From Bradyrhizobium sp. 195 (GTDB lineage Bacteria; Pseudomonadota; Alphaproteobacteria; Rhizobiales; Xanthobacteraceae): DNA of 64,000 bases. The stretch is taken from contig NZ_CP082162.1 in assembly GCF_023101665.1 (NCBI RefSeq), positions 186,001 through 250,000 of the forward strand, in the 5' to 3' direction. Positions 44,271-53,533 of the stretch are shown one piece after another (positions within the stretch are counted from its first letter, which is position 1; each line of letters starts with the position of its first letter). The notes under the pieces were generated by a model. It searched no databases and had not been told where the DNA came from. It saw only the letters and a program-made list of their open reading frames with translations. A program made the position numbers and the translations under genes.

Positions 44271-45038
44271 TGTCCTTGATCAAAGGCAGATGGCGCACCC
44301 AGAGTCGAATCCTCAAGATTTGGTGGGCCAAATAGTCTCTAACCAACTAAAACAACGGGGTCCGAAGAAACACCCGCCGAATCAGTGAGCCTTCGCTCGG
44401 CGCGGATCATTTCAGCCTGGTCTCAGCCAAGTTCCTGGACAATACTCAAAGGCCCGTCGGTAGCCCACGCGCTTGTCCTACCCGAAACTCGACAGGCTGG
44501 CGGCTCATTTCGTTTGATGCCCACCACGAAGACGGGGCGGCCGGTCGCTTGGAGCTGACGGGGGCCGGTCGAACGAGAACGACGGAGCCTTTCTGTCGAG
44601 ATACGCGGGCAGGTTGCCCCGTTGTTGCTGTGGGTTGGACGCCTTGAACGAAACCGTCTCGCCAGCTTCATGCAGCCAATGCTGAAATCCCCATCGAAAG
44701 GAGCTATGCAAGCGCAACTTGCGCGCGAGGGCCATGGGCACTTCGCCGAATAGTGAAAGGTCGGATACGCCGCTTCGGTTCAATGCGGTCTTTGGTTGTT
44801 CTCAGCCATCCGGACCTTCTCTCTCAGCTTCTCTATCTCCTCCATTGCTTTAAGCATCTCACCGGATCGGAGACCCATGTGTGCCAGAGGGGCTTGCGCG
44901 GCTTTAGGACTCGAGATTTCTGTTTCATTGCGAAACGGCTCCCTGCCAGGACCGACTGAGATTTGGCGGGATCCGCAAAGAGCATGCCAGCGGAGTGCAA
45001 CCGGGATTTCCGCAGAGAGCGCGGGAGGGCCGGCGGGG
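44271..45038. other. Region without a clearly supported gene
   Basis: Two minus-strand frames meet with a TTGA overlap at 44780-44783. One ends 'GEMLKAMEEIEKLREKVRM', a coiled-coil-like helix (from ATG 44878). The next runs 44783 to 44505 and includes 'MALARKLRLHSSFRWGFQ'. Coupling and the helical segment are suggestive, but I do not recognise either. The rest holds nothing recognisable. Confidence 0.3.
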
Positions 45039-45617
45039 TCAACGCGTCGGCAGCCGGTCAACCATATTTGCCAAGACCTTCGGCGGCAGCCCAATCCCCG
45101 AGAGCTTCCAGGTCGTCCCGTGGAGATGCATGCTGACCCTACCTGCGTCCTGACTGTCGCCAAGCCGCAACGCAAACTCGACAGGCTTCACCAGGGTGAT
45201 CCGTCCGGCGAAAACGAAGATGTTTGAGATGTCGAGCTCGGCCAACGGCGACATCGTTCCGAAAGTGATGTTCTCCGCGCCGTTACGAACAGCACCGCTT
45301 TTTAGGAGGACGGACAGGTTCTCCGGCGTCATGAACTTGATGGCGAGGTCATCGGCGATCGTTGCGCCGAACGCGTTTATCGCCATTCGCTCTAACGGGC
45401 GCACCGGCCGCTTCTGGCCGAGACGATCAAGGTAGGCGGGCACAACCTGGTCGACCAGGGAATGGCGGACACGCGGCAAATCCGTTCGGGCCATGACTTG
45501 GGCGGCGTCTCCGCTCCGAACGGCCGAAACCAGATCCAACGCGGAAACGAAAGCCGACCCGGCATACACCACGAGGCAGAGCAGGAGGACCGCAACGATG
45601 CCGACGAGCCACTTCAT
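45039..45617 (-). CDS. DUF2939 membrane-anchored protein
   Basis: A 192-residue protein. One N-terminal membrane helix (MKWLVGIVAVLLLCLVVYA) is followed by 'SALDLVSAVRSGDAAQVMA', 'RVRHSLVDQVVPAYLDRL' and a beta-rich C-terminus ending 'PPKVLANMVDRLPTR'. This is the DUF2939 pattern, a periplasmic domain of unknown role. ATG 45617 is preferred because earlier in-frame starts add a non-membrane leader before the helix. Confidence 0.85.
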   Translation of the reverse strand: MKWLVGIVAVLLLCLVVYAGSAFVSALDLVSAVRSGDAAQVMARTDLPRVRHSLVDQVVPAYLDRLGQKRPVRPLERMAINAFGATIADDLAIKFMTPENLSVLLKSGAVRNGAENITFGTMSPLAELDISNIFVFAGRITLVKPVEFALRLGDSQDAGRVSMHLHGTTWKLSGIGLPPKVLANMVDRLPTR

Positions 45618-45940
45618 GGAGCGGAAATCGGGGCAGCGAGGCTTTGTTCCAGTGTCGAGCCGGGTGGCGTCTTCCATCCATAAGAATGACTTAGGCCTGT
45701 GATGTGGACGTCCTTCCGTAAGAGACACGCCAAGGAGGCACTCCCAAGCAGACCGTCAGAACGAGGGCGGCGGGGTGGTCGACGGCGCATGCCCCCGCTT
45801 GGTACCATTTCGCCGGGGGCAGTTTCCTTGCGGCAGGGATGGCCTATTGGTTCGGCATCGGCCTCGGTACCAACGGCGGAACGGTGAGCCTCACGAATGT
45901 GAGCTGCACCGTGCCGGGTCTTAGGCTCCGCTTCGTGGCT
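45618..45940. other. Intergenic region, no gene seen
   Basis: About 320 bases. A plus-strand frame in 45830-45960 gives short sensible words (AYWFGIGLGTNGGTVSL) but no start or ribosome site. Nothing else is supported. Confidence 0.35.
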
Positions 45941-46321
45941 TCAGTGATCGGACCGACTGTTAAGGATGGAAGGCGCGCATCCAGCGCGCTCCATTGCGCG
46001 CAAAGCTAAACTGCCCAGGAATATCCCTATCAAGCCGCCAATGATCTTTTCGGAGGCGTCCAGCAATTTGCCGTGACGATCTGGCGTCAGCGCTTGCAAA
46101 AACTCGAGCACGACTGCGCTACCAAGCACGATGCTGCATACGAATGTCATTCTACGACGGTACGCGAGGCAGAATGCGAAGCCTAAAAGTGCAAAAGCGG
46201 CTAGATGCTCCAAATCAGCAACGTTGCTCAGTTGCGGCCTATCGCGGATTGGAGAAAGACTAGCGTAGGTGATGAATGCAAGAGCGGCCCAGGCCACTGC
46301 GGCAGATAGTCTTTGCAACAT
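45941..46321 (-). CDS. VanZ-like family membrane protein
   Basis: A 126-residue protein with four membrane helices. It shows the VanZ-like layout: an early 'YASLSPIRDRP', 'DLEHLAAFALLGFAFCLAY', then 'LEFLQALTPDRHGKLLDAS' and a last helix. The EFLQ...DRH-x-x-x-x-DA-x(2)K/N pattern is typical. ATG 46321 has GGGAG upstream. VanZ relatives affect cell-envelope phenotypes, but this subfamily has no defined function. Confidence 0.8.
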   Translation of the reverse strand: MLQRLSAAVAWAALAFITYASLSPIRDRPQLSNVADLEHLAAFALLGFAFCLAYRRRMTFVCSIVLGSAVVLEFLQALTPDRHGKLLDASEKIIGGLIGIFLGSLALRAMERAGCAPSILNSRSDH

Positions 46322-47013
46322 GATGGCTCCCAAATGCGGCGTACAGCTGATTGAGCTTATCTCACTCAGCGATTGATGATTTGGGGCCGATTGATCTAGT
46401 AGCCCGTCGCAGAGCCAACTTCTGGCGATCGTGGCGAGCGACTGAGAAGCCTTGATGGCGCGCCCGAAGGTATATGCAGCAGGTCGCCGGCTGGGGCGCA
46501 GCTTGAGTGCGGAATGATCCATTCCCCTCTTTGCGTTTTTTTGCGCGCTTTATGTTTTCCTCTTCCACGTTCGTTTTGTTCAGGAACTGCCTTCTAGCGC
46601 TTAGTCCGGTCGGTGCCACCGCGGAAGACGTTCGTTCTCCCGGATGACCGGCATCCCAGCCGTCGTGCTTCATCTCTGGATCCATTCCGGCCGATGGGAC
46701 TTGCTTACCCGGCGTCGCTAGGCATAGCTCGAAAACGATCTGCATGGGACAACTAGCTCGCCAAAAAGCCAATCCCTGGGTCGCTATATTGGAATCCGCG
46801 GCTCGCACTTGCAAATGTCGCCTATTAAATATTAAACATAAAATTAAATAAATTAAATGTTGGACGAGGTTTAAATCTGGACTAGGCTGCGAATGCTTGG
46901 CGCTGGACGCACGCGTCAAGGACGCTCCAGGAAGCGGCCCCATCATCCCGCCTCCTGCTTACGCCGTCCAAAGGATGTAGGGGCCGCTTCTTTGGCAAAT
47001 TGGGAGGCAAATC
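46322..47013. other. Intergenic region with an AT-rich patch and a long-stem hairpin
   Basis: No gene is supported. 46815-46862 is a run of nearly pure A/T (TTAAATATTAAACATAAA and similar), striking in G+C-rich DNA, and may be a promoter or a nucleoid-protein site. GAAGCGGCCCC (46931-46941) pairs perfectly with GGGGCCGCTTC (46980-46990), a stem of 11 bp with a 38-base loop, ending 23 bases before the small gene at 47014. Confidence 0.5.
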
Positions 47014-47115
47014 ATGCAGTTCCTGTCATTAGGTGATTTGTTTTTCATCTCCGCAGCAACGGGTACGCTCCTACTCGTCGAGGTCGGAGTTTTGATCATT
47101 GTGGGCGTGTTCTGA
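47014..47115 (+). CDS. Single-pass membrane microprotein (33 residues)
   Basis: A short frame, MQFLSLGDLFFISAATG, then TLLLVEVGVLIIVGVF. It is a single hydrophobic helix with one acidic residue. GGGAGG lies seven bases before the ATG, a strong ribosome site for so small a frame, which supports real translation. A long-stem hairpin lies just upstream. Function unknown; compare the microproteins at 28880 and 60240. Confidence 0.55.
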   Translation: MQFLSLGDLFFISAATGTLLLVEVGVLIIVGVF

Positions 47116-47589
47116 GCCGGACGTTGTCCGGTCAATTTCAATTTCAGCGCTTCCAGCGCGCGGACTGCACTTTATGCCCTCTATAGTGTCAACGCACTTC
47201 AGCACAGAGCCTTCCGAGCAAAGCTCCCATGGTCGCGGGCGTGCGCCTATTGCGTGCCTCTCTTCTACTCCTACTGAGAGGGACTGGAGTGGGCGGAGAA
47301 CCATCAACGTCGTGCCCGAGGTCGCGAATGACAATGCGCGCACCTGGCCTTTGCTACCGTTTCCGGATGGCTGGTACGCCGCCGGTTGATCTGTGATGCG
47401 GCTCGGTCCTGCGGTGCTCAGCAGCTAGCAGGGCGCATTTTGAAACCTTTTGATTGCCCACCATCCGCCGGTTGACGCTGGCGGGCCAACCTGGCTCCGC
47501 CTTGCGCCGGAGTGGTTGAAGATCGCGAAAGAAGCCGAGAAGCGCTTGCTCCGAGGTTACCCCCACCTCTGTTGACGCTCATGGACAAC
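47116..47589. other. Region with one doubtful small frame
   Basis: A plus-strand frame (47099-47389) ends 'VVPEVANDNARTWPLLPFP' and DGWYAAG, which looks protein-like, but its first 60 residues do not and no start is convincing. The remainder up to the repeat at 47590 holds nothing recognisable. Confidence 0.3.
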
Positions 47590-47860
47590 TGTCAGGGAAC
47601 GACTCTCCAGCCGAGAGATTTAAGATTTCGGTCTGTGGCGCGACCTGGACCACTTCAGGTTCGCGACATCCACCCGGGACGGCCCATCGTTCGAACGCGC
47701 GTTTGGCGATGGGTCGGTTCTCGCAAGCGGCGGCGTTCTCTTCACTAGGAACAACCGGCAATCCGGGAAATTGCTTTCATGCTCCGGCGTCCCAACAGCC
47801 CCCGAAGCCGGAGCAGACCCCCAAGTGGCCCCAGCAGCCGCCCTGCTGGGGCCGTACCTT
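47590..47860 (+). repeat. Dispersed repeat, copy C (full length)
   Basis: About 270 bases matching copy A in order: GGAACGACTCTCCAGC, GGTCTGTGGCGCGAC, the CGACATCCACCCGGGACGG block, the hairpin CCCATCG (47693-47699)/CGATGGG (47707-47713), and CTAGGAACAACCGGCAA. The final stem is GGCCCCAGCAG/CTGCTGGGGCC, 11 bp. The spacer between hairpins has diverged most. The closing T-run is weak (GTACCTTT). Confidence 0.8.
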
Positions 47861-48118
47861 TATGATAGCAGCAAGGGGCAGGCCCGCCGACTTGCGGGAA
47901 CGCAAAAAGACCCCGGCCTGACAGAGGGCTGTGCGCTAGGGCTTTAGGCGCTTTCTTTCTAAGCGCCCGGAGGATCTAACCGGGACAAACGGGCAAGTTC
48001 ATCTGCCGCTACCGCCTTCCCTCGGCTAAGTTTCCGCACCCAACCTTCCGCTGTGTATCTTTCGAGACGGTGCGCCGCCGGTCCTGCTGATAGCTTGTTG
48101 AGAGACAAGGGGGCGGGC

Positions 48119-48361
48119 ATGGACCGGCTGAAGGAAGAACTGGGGCGCCTCGAAGCCCCCGCCTGCCCGAATTGCCACGTTAATATGAGGTGGTTTCAGT
48201 CGGAGCTTCTGCAAGACGACCAACAATCTATTATCGCACACCTCTTCATTTGTCCTAACTGCAAGCGCGCTCAGCGGAGCGATTCGAAGTTCACGCCGGT
48301 GCGCATTCCACTCGATAAACTGGCGGCTCCGCGTTTTCGTGTGATTGCAGGTGGAAAGTGA
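48119..48361 (+). CDS. Small zinc-ribbon protein
   Basis: An 80-residue protein. 'APACPNCHVNMRWFQSELL' and 'AHLFICPNCKRAQRS' provide two CPNC knuckles about 30 residues apart, a clear zinc ribbon. It ends 'RFRVIAGGK'. ATG 48119 has AAGGGGGCGG upstream. Such proteins may bind nucleic acid or protein; no closer assignment is possible. Confidence 0.75.
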   Translation: MDRLKEELGRLEAPACPNCHVNMRWFQSELLQDDQQSIIAHLFICPNCKRAQRSDSKFTPVRIPLDKLAAPRFRVIAGGK

Positions 48362-48455
48362 ATGGCGCCGAAAAGGCTTTGGCTGTTGCCCTGCGCAGCC
48401 TTCTCGCCTCCGGCGTTCGTTGGGCACTTTCGTGCCGTCTGGGCATTTTGTGCTC

Positions 48456-48944
48456 ATGAATGACGACGCCGCCAGATACCGCCGGTACGCGAAGGCTTGT
48501 CTTGATGAAGCCGAGGGGGCGACGCGCGCCGAGGACTACTACACAAGCGCAGATACCGCGATGCGTATTTTGCGCAACGGCGAGATATGGATGCGCAAGT
48601 CGCACCTAATGAACGACTTTCGTGAAATTGAGCATGGCTTCGAATGTCTCAGAGGTGAGTACAGCAAGAGCAAGCCAAGCATGGACGCCTTGTTCGACGG
48701 AATGTTTCCAGGTTTCTGCGAGAGACTTGAAAAGCTGCTTGAAAGGCCCTTTCGGGTTTATAGACCGTTCGGCGTACACCCGCCCAACGAGATGGCACGC
48801 CCTTCCCTTCCTTCTGCAGTAGGAGCGATGCAAAGGTGCGGCGTGATGCGCTGCAACGAGACCGCTGCTTGCTGCATTGCGTCTCGCGAATCCCGCGCCC
48901 CACTCGGTAACATCGGTATGCATTCACCTTTTGCCGACGCATGA
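48456..48944 (+). CDS. Hypothetical protein, helical; C-terminal part doubtful
   Basis: A 162-residue frame. The start MNDDAARYRRYAKACLDEA, then 'EDYYTSADTAMRILRNGE', resembles short helical rhizobial proteins. After about residue 100 ('PPNEMARPSLPSAVGAMQ') it becomes low in structure, so the genuine protein may end earlier through a frameshift. No strong ribosome site. Function unknown. Confidence 0.45.
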   Translation: MNDDAARYRRYAKACLDEAEGATRAEDYYTSADTAMRILRNGEIWMRKSHLMNDFREIEHGFECLRGEYSKSKPSMDALFDGMFPGFCERLEKLLERPFRVYRPFGVHPPNEMARPSLPSAVGAMQRCGVMRCNETAACCIASRESRAPLGNIGMHSPFADA

Positions 48945-49014
48945 AAGCGAGTTCAGGAACGCGCCTCAAAGGATCGCATTGTCCTTCTGTTTTACAATTG
49001 TAGTGAGGCCGACC

Positions 49015-49533
49015 ATGCGTCTTCTTTGTAGAATAGTCGCCATTGCATCAGTCCCAGCGTGGATGTGGTTACATGTAAACTCTGCTGCAGCGCAGGACTT
49101 CAATGATAGGTGGTCCATCATTCCAAAGGCACACGCCGAGCCCGCCCCCCAGGCACCGGAGCAAACCAATCAGAGCCCGCAGACGCAGTCTCCTATCGAG
49201 CAAGAACCGCCGCAAAATTCGGAAGACCGCTCAGCTACTCGATCTTTCAACCGAGTGTTTTCCGGGAAGGCTTCCTTCTACTCGTATTCGAAACGGAAGA
49301 CAGCGAGCGGCGCAACGTTCGATCGGGATTCGCTAACTGCAGCTCATCGCAATCTGCCGTTCGGCACGCATGTTCGTGTTACTGACCTCAAGAGCAGCAA
49401 ATCGGTAGTCGTTCGTATCACCGATCGCGGACCTTGGGTTCGCGGTCGCGTCATCGACCTCTCGCTTGCAGCCGCTCGCAGCTTAGGAATTACCGATCGT
49501 GGCGTCGCCCAGGTTCGCGTAGTGGTGCTTTAG
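49015..49533 (+). CDS. RlpA-like septal/peptidoglycan protein (DPBB domain)
   Basis: A 172-residue exported protein. The signal peptide (residues 1-24, WLHVNSAAAQ) is followed by a Gln/Pro linker and a double-psi beta-barrel: 'GKASFYSYSKRKTASGATFD', 'LTAAHRNLPFGTHVRVTDL', 'VVVRITDRGPWVRGRVIDLS' and 'LGITDRGVAQVRVVVL'. The conserved Asp of RITDRGP is present. RlpA proteins bind or cleave naked glycan strands. ATG 49015 is chosen because it starts the signal peptide; a longer in-frame start adds an unrelated leader. Confidence 0.88.
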   Translation: MRLLCRIVAIASVPAWMWLHVNSAAAQDFNDRWSIIPKAHAEPAPQAPEQTNQSPQTQSPIEQEPPQNSEDRSATRSFNRVFSGKASFYSYSKRKTASGATFDRDSLTAAHRNLPFGTHVRVTDLKSSKSVVVRITDRGPWVRGRVIDLSLAAARSLGITDRGVAQVRVVVL

Positions 49534-49685
49534 CCGCAATCAGGTGCCCCGCGAGGACGGCATCCGTTGACGCCCCGTGACAGAGATATCAAGCACAATT
49601 TTCCTGGTGATAGCTCACCGCTGGCGGTTTGACGGGAGCTCGCGCAGCCGTAACGTCCAAGCATATTCATTTGGGGGAGATTTCA

Positions 49686-49931
49686 GTGCGCTTTTTGCTT
49701 TGCCTGCCTTTTGTCGCGGCTGCTTTCGTAACATCCGCCTCTGCCGCTCCGCCCGCGAGTTGCGCTTCTAAATTTATAGGTGAATGGCGGCATTCCGGAG
49801 GAAATAAGGGAACGCTCACCGCAGACGGACGAGCGATCTGTAGTGAGCACGCGGCGTGCCAGGCCGAGGGCACCTGGACCTGCTCCGGAAATAACTTGAC
49901 CTACACGACCAGCCTAGGCTCGTGGGTATAG
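49686..49931 (+). CDS. Small secreted Cys-rich protein, apparently 3'-truncated
   Basis: An 81-residue frame. A signal peptide (FLLCLPFVAAAFVTSASA) precedes 'SCASKFIGEWRHSGGNKG', 'SEHAACQAEGTWTCSGN' and 'LTYTTSLGSWV'. It reads like a small lipocalin- or beta-barrel-type secreted domain. It stops abruptly in a beta-strand, and the following sequence is the convergent gene's 3' end, so a breakpoint at about 49925 may have removed the end. GTG 49686 has GGGGGAGA upstream. This could be an island boundary. Confidence 0.55.
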   Translation: MRFLLCLPFVAAAFVTSASAAPPASCASKFIGEWRHSGGNKGTLTADGRAICSEHAACQAEGTWTCSGNNLTYTTSLGSWV

Positions 49932-50550
49932 CGCATGACTGTCCGGCTATAGATTTCCCTTCGCATGAACTGCTGACCGAGCAGGGCGATCATGTAGTCG
50001 GTGCGGACAGGTGGAGGGATGGTGGGCGTGATCAGGGCGTCAACGGCGAGCGCGAAGGCGAGCAGGTTGACCACGCCTCGCCGGGTCAGCACTCCCCTAT
50101 CCCGTGTCCGCAGGGCTAGCAGGGCGTCATAGCGCTCCTTTGGGTATCGGCGTCGCTTCAGCGCCAGCGGTGCAGGCAGCAACGCCAGTGGACGGGAGAA
50201 CGTCTTGCCGATCTGCGATGACCAATCGTCAAAGATTCCACTGCCGATCTTGTCCTCGAAATGCTCCCTGACCACGGCCTCAGCGGCGGCAAGCTGCTCC
50301 TTGGTCGGTTTGCCGAAGACGGGCTTCATGTCCTCAAGGAACTGGCGCTCGCACAGGCCGCAGATTGGACCATCGGGTGGCCCTGTTCTGGCAACCGACC
50401 GCCTGACACGGCAGGTCCGCAGCGACAACAATAGCGTTCCGCATCGCCGTAGGGAGGCGGGTATCCGTAGAAACTTGGCGCATCAGAGAAGGTATTAGGG
50501 TGTGCGATTGACCTTCTCTGGCCCACAGGCAGACGGAAGGTTACGAACAA
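49901..50550 (-). pseudogene. Zinc-ribbon protein of unknown function, frameshifted
   Basis: The N-terminal frame (ATG 50550) contains 'GDAERYCCRCGPAVSGG'. The second CxxC, 'GPICGLCERQFLEDMKPVF', and the rest ('RREIYSRTVMRYTHEP') are in the next frame, with the shift at about 50385 in a GG run. Joined, it would have about 215 residues: a four-Cys zinc ribbon and a basic C-terminus. It is divergent from the caspase-like gene across a 270-base intergenic region. I do not recognise the family; it could be part of the same island system. Confidence 0.55.
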
Positions 50551-50597
50551 CAGCGTACGCCCCGTTCATGGCTGCAATATGTCTAAGTCATTGAAAT

Positions 50598-50619
50598 ACC
50601 TATCCATTAGTGGATAGGT
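50598..50619. promoter_or_regulatory. Perfect 9-bp inverted repeat between divergent genes
   Basis: ACCTATCCA (50598-50606) and TGGATAGGT (50611-50619) flank TTAG. It lies midway between the minus-strand zinc-ribbon gene and the plus-strand caspase-like gene. It could be an operator for both, or an RNA hairpin in the leader of the caspase-like gene. No T-run follows, so a terminator is unlikely. Confidence 0.5.
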
Positions 50620-50820
50620 CTCGTTAGTGGAAGGGTAGGAACTTGCCTACTTGGCTGCCTCAATCTCCAACAGGCATCCTGCGCCTGCTCAACCCGGCGA
50701 CAGTGAGACCAGGGTGCGTCCCGCCAACCAATGGCACGCTTGGTGATCAACAGCACAGAGCCGATGCTTGCCTTCCGGCAAAGTCTGCATAGGCTGCGCA
50801 CATATTCGTTGGGGACTTTA

Positions 50821-52648
50821 ATGGGCGCTTTTCGTTGGATTACGTTGTTGCTTTCGATCTGGCTGATTTGCGGATCGGCCCATGCCGAGCGCCGTGTCGC
50901 GTTGGTGATGGGCAACTCGGCCTACAAGAGCGTACCCAAGCTCTCCAACCCGGCGAACGATGCCGCGCTAGTTGGTAGCATGTTCAAGAAGGCCGGGTAC
51001 GAATGGATCGACATCAGGACCGATCTCAATGCCAGCGAGATGCGCAAGGCTCTGCGCGACTTCGGGGGGCGAGCGCGAGATGCCGAGGTCGCTGTCATCT
51101 GGTCACGGCATCGAGCTTGACGGCACCAACTACCTCATTCCGACCGATGCGGCTTTGGAGACCGACAGCGATGTTCTCGATGAGACTGTGGCGCTTGACC
51201 GTGCGCTGTTCGCCGTTGAGCCTGCCAAGCAGCTTCGTCTCGTCATCCTTGATGCCTGCCGCGACAATCCCTTCGCCAAGACCATGAAGCGAACGGTTGC
51301 CGCCCGTGCCATCGGGCGTGGCCTCGCCAAGGTCGAACCGACCAGCCCGAACACGATGATCGCGTTCGCGGCGAAAGCGGGGTCTACAGCGTCCGATGGG
51401 GACTCCAAGAACAGCCCGTTCGCCGCAGCGCTGGTCGAGCGGCTACCCACGCCCGGTCTCGATTTGCGCAAGGCGTTCGGCTTTGTCCGAGACGATGTCT
51501 TGAAGAACACCGGTTACAAGCAGGAACCGTATGTCTACGGCTCGCTAGGCGGTGATGACGTGTCGCTGGTCCCGGCCAAGCCGGCCGTTGCCGGCCCGCA
51601 GGCGAACCCGGACAGCGAAATTCGTCGCGACTACGAACTGGCGCTTCAGCTCGGGACGCGTGACGGATGGACCGCCTTCCTCAACCGCTTTCCGAGCGGC
51701 TTCTATACCGATCTCGCCAAAGGCCAGTTGAACAAGATCGCCGCCGAAGAAACCCGCGCGACCACGGCAGACAAGGCCCGGCAGGCGGAAGAGGAGAAGG
51801 CCCGCCTCGCTGCGGAGCGTGCCAACAAGGCCGAACAAGACAAGGCGGCGGCCGCGGCTAAGGCAGCCGAGGAGAAGCGTCTCGCCGCCGAGAAGGCCAA
51901 GCAGATCGAAGAGGCCAAGGCGGCCGCAGCCGAGCAGCGGCGAAAGGACGCCGAAGCGGCAGCAGCAAAAGCGCTTGCCGAGAAGCAGGCCGCCGAGAAG
52001 GCGCTGGCCGAGAGGCTTGCGAACGACAAGGCCGCTGCCGAGACGGCCGCCAAGCAGGCCGCGGAGAAGCAGGCCTCGGCCAACGCTGAGCAGAAGATCG
52101 CAGCTATAGTGCCCTCTTCGACCCCGCCGGCGCTGTCGCCGCCGGAGACGACGAAGCTGGTTCAGGCGGAGCTGCGCCGGGTCGGTTGTCTCAGCGCCTC
52201 CGCGGATGGCGACTGGAACGCCTCGTCACAACGCTCGCTGACGCTGTTCAACAAATATGCCGGCACCAAGCTCGCAAGCTTCGATGCTCTCGACGCAATC
52301 AAGGCGAAGCCGGGCCGTGTCTGCCCGCTGGTGTGCGACCGCGGCTTCAAGGCCGACGGCGACGCCTGCGTGAAGATTGCTTGCCGTGCCGGCTATCGCG
52401 TCAACGACGACAATGAATGCGAGAAGGTGCAGGACAAGAAGCCCGTCGCAACGCGCGATGATGGCTCCAAGCGAGATTCAGAACGGAAGAAGGTCGAATC
52501 CACGCCGTCCAAGCCACAGGCTTCCGGTCAGATGATCTGCAACGATGCTGGCTGCCGTCCCGTCAAAAGCGGGTGCAGGCTGGTTGAGAATTCGTCCGCA
52601 AACAACTCTCGCAGAATCAATGATCGGATGGTGGAGATCTGCAATTAG
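50821..52648 (+). pseudogene. Secreted caspase-like (peptidase C14) protein, frameshifted before the catalytic His
   Basis: The signal peptide (LLLSIWLICGSAHA) precedes the caspase fold: 'RRVALVMGNSAYKSVPKLS' and 'ALRDFGGRARDAEVAVIW' in one frame. The second frame carries 'SGHGIELDGTNYLIP' with the catalytic His, and 'LRLVILDACRDNPF' with the catalytic Cys. A deletion of about 7-8 bases near 51100, removing residues before SGHG, shifts the frame. Downstream come an Ala/Lys/Glu coiled coil (51770-52090) and a Cys-containing C-terminal region ('VCPLVCDRGFKADGDACV'). The joined protein has about 600 residues. Its role is unknown. Confidence 0.8.
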
Positions 52649-52822
52649 CCGGCCTGCCAAGCCGTAGCGATCAGTATTGGAGCGCCAAGAGTTCGTATCT
52701 GATGAGGCGCGGAAGCCGCTCTACTTCATCAGTCTTTCGTCCAAAAGAATGAAGTAGGTCCGCGCCCACCGCCTGCGCAGCCGACCCGCTGGCCCTACAA
52801 GGAACGAGGGCGAAATTGATAC

Positions 52823-53395
52823 TTAATCCCGATAGCGACAGAACTCATCGCCGTTTTCGTATTCCACGCAGGTCTTCACGCGAGGACGGGGACGCATGTC
52901 ATAGTGATAACGTCCTTCGTTCCGCTCCGCATAGCCATACCTACGACCGCGATCCATGTCATCGTCGTCCCGACGCCAGTTGCGTCCCGTGGTTTGATGA
53001 TCGTCGTCCTGGTCCATCATGCGTCCCATCTGCCGTTGACGCATTCGCTCTCTGTCAAAGCGATCATCACTACGCTGACGCGTGGTCCAATCTCGGTTGA
53101 TCTGCGTATCCTCTGCGCTGCGGCGTTCGCGGTCGCGGGCTTGGTCCGATTGTTGCGGTGTGCGCTCAGGCTGAACCGGAGTGGTTTGAGCCTGCGATTG
53201 CTGCGGTCGTTCGCCTTCAATGATTGTCGGATTGCTTTGGCTTGAGGGCTCGCCCGGTCGTTGAGCGTCCTGCTGCTCCCGGCTCTCAGTTTGATACCGA
53301 TTGGTTGTATCCGTGCCTTGCTGCTGAGCGGATGCAGCGACGGAGAGAAGGGAGGGAACGATCAAGATCATCGTGGCTAGGAGGGATCGGCGCAT
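52823..53395 (-). CDS. Exported low-complexity Gln/Arg/Asp-rich protein
   Basis: A 190-residue protein with a signal peptide (LATMILIVPSLLSVAASA). The mature part is hydrophilic: a Gln/Ser/Pro-rich half, then an Arg/Asp-rich half ('DQDDDHQTTGRNWRRDDD'), and a C-terminal 'CVEYENGDEFCRYRD' where two Cys could pair. Probably disordered and periplasmic. No known domain. It faces the caspase-like gene tail to tail, with 174 bases between. Confidence 0.65.
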   Translation of the reverse strand: MRRSLLATMILIVPSLLSVAASAQQQGTDTTNRYQTESREQQDAQRPGEPSSQSNPTIIEGERPQQSQAQTTPVQPERTPQQSDQARDRERRSAEDTQINRDWTTRQRSDDRFDRERMRQRQMGRMMDQDDDHQTTGRNWRRDDDDMDRGRRYGYAERNEGRYHYDMRPRPRVKTCVEYENGDEFCRYRD

Positions 53396-53533
53396 GTTAC
53401 ACCTCGAACAGTTCGCAGTGTAACGTCACACCGAGATGTTCGTTTCTACAACGAAGAAAAGATAAGGCTGGCCTCACCAATTGTCAGTGATCCTGACCGG
53501 GTCCAACATGTCTGTCTCGCGCTTGGACCAATC

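Noticed and set aside
44290..44320. Minus-strand GGATTCGACTC ... GGGTGCGCCA looks like the 3' end of a tRNA
   Set aside because: The T-stem does not pair and no upstream tRNA body is present. It is probably chance sequence upstream of the zinc-ribbon gene.
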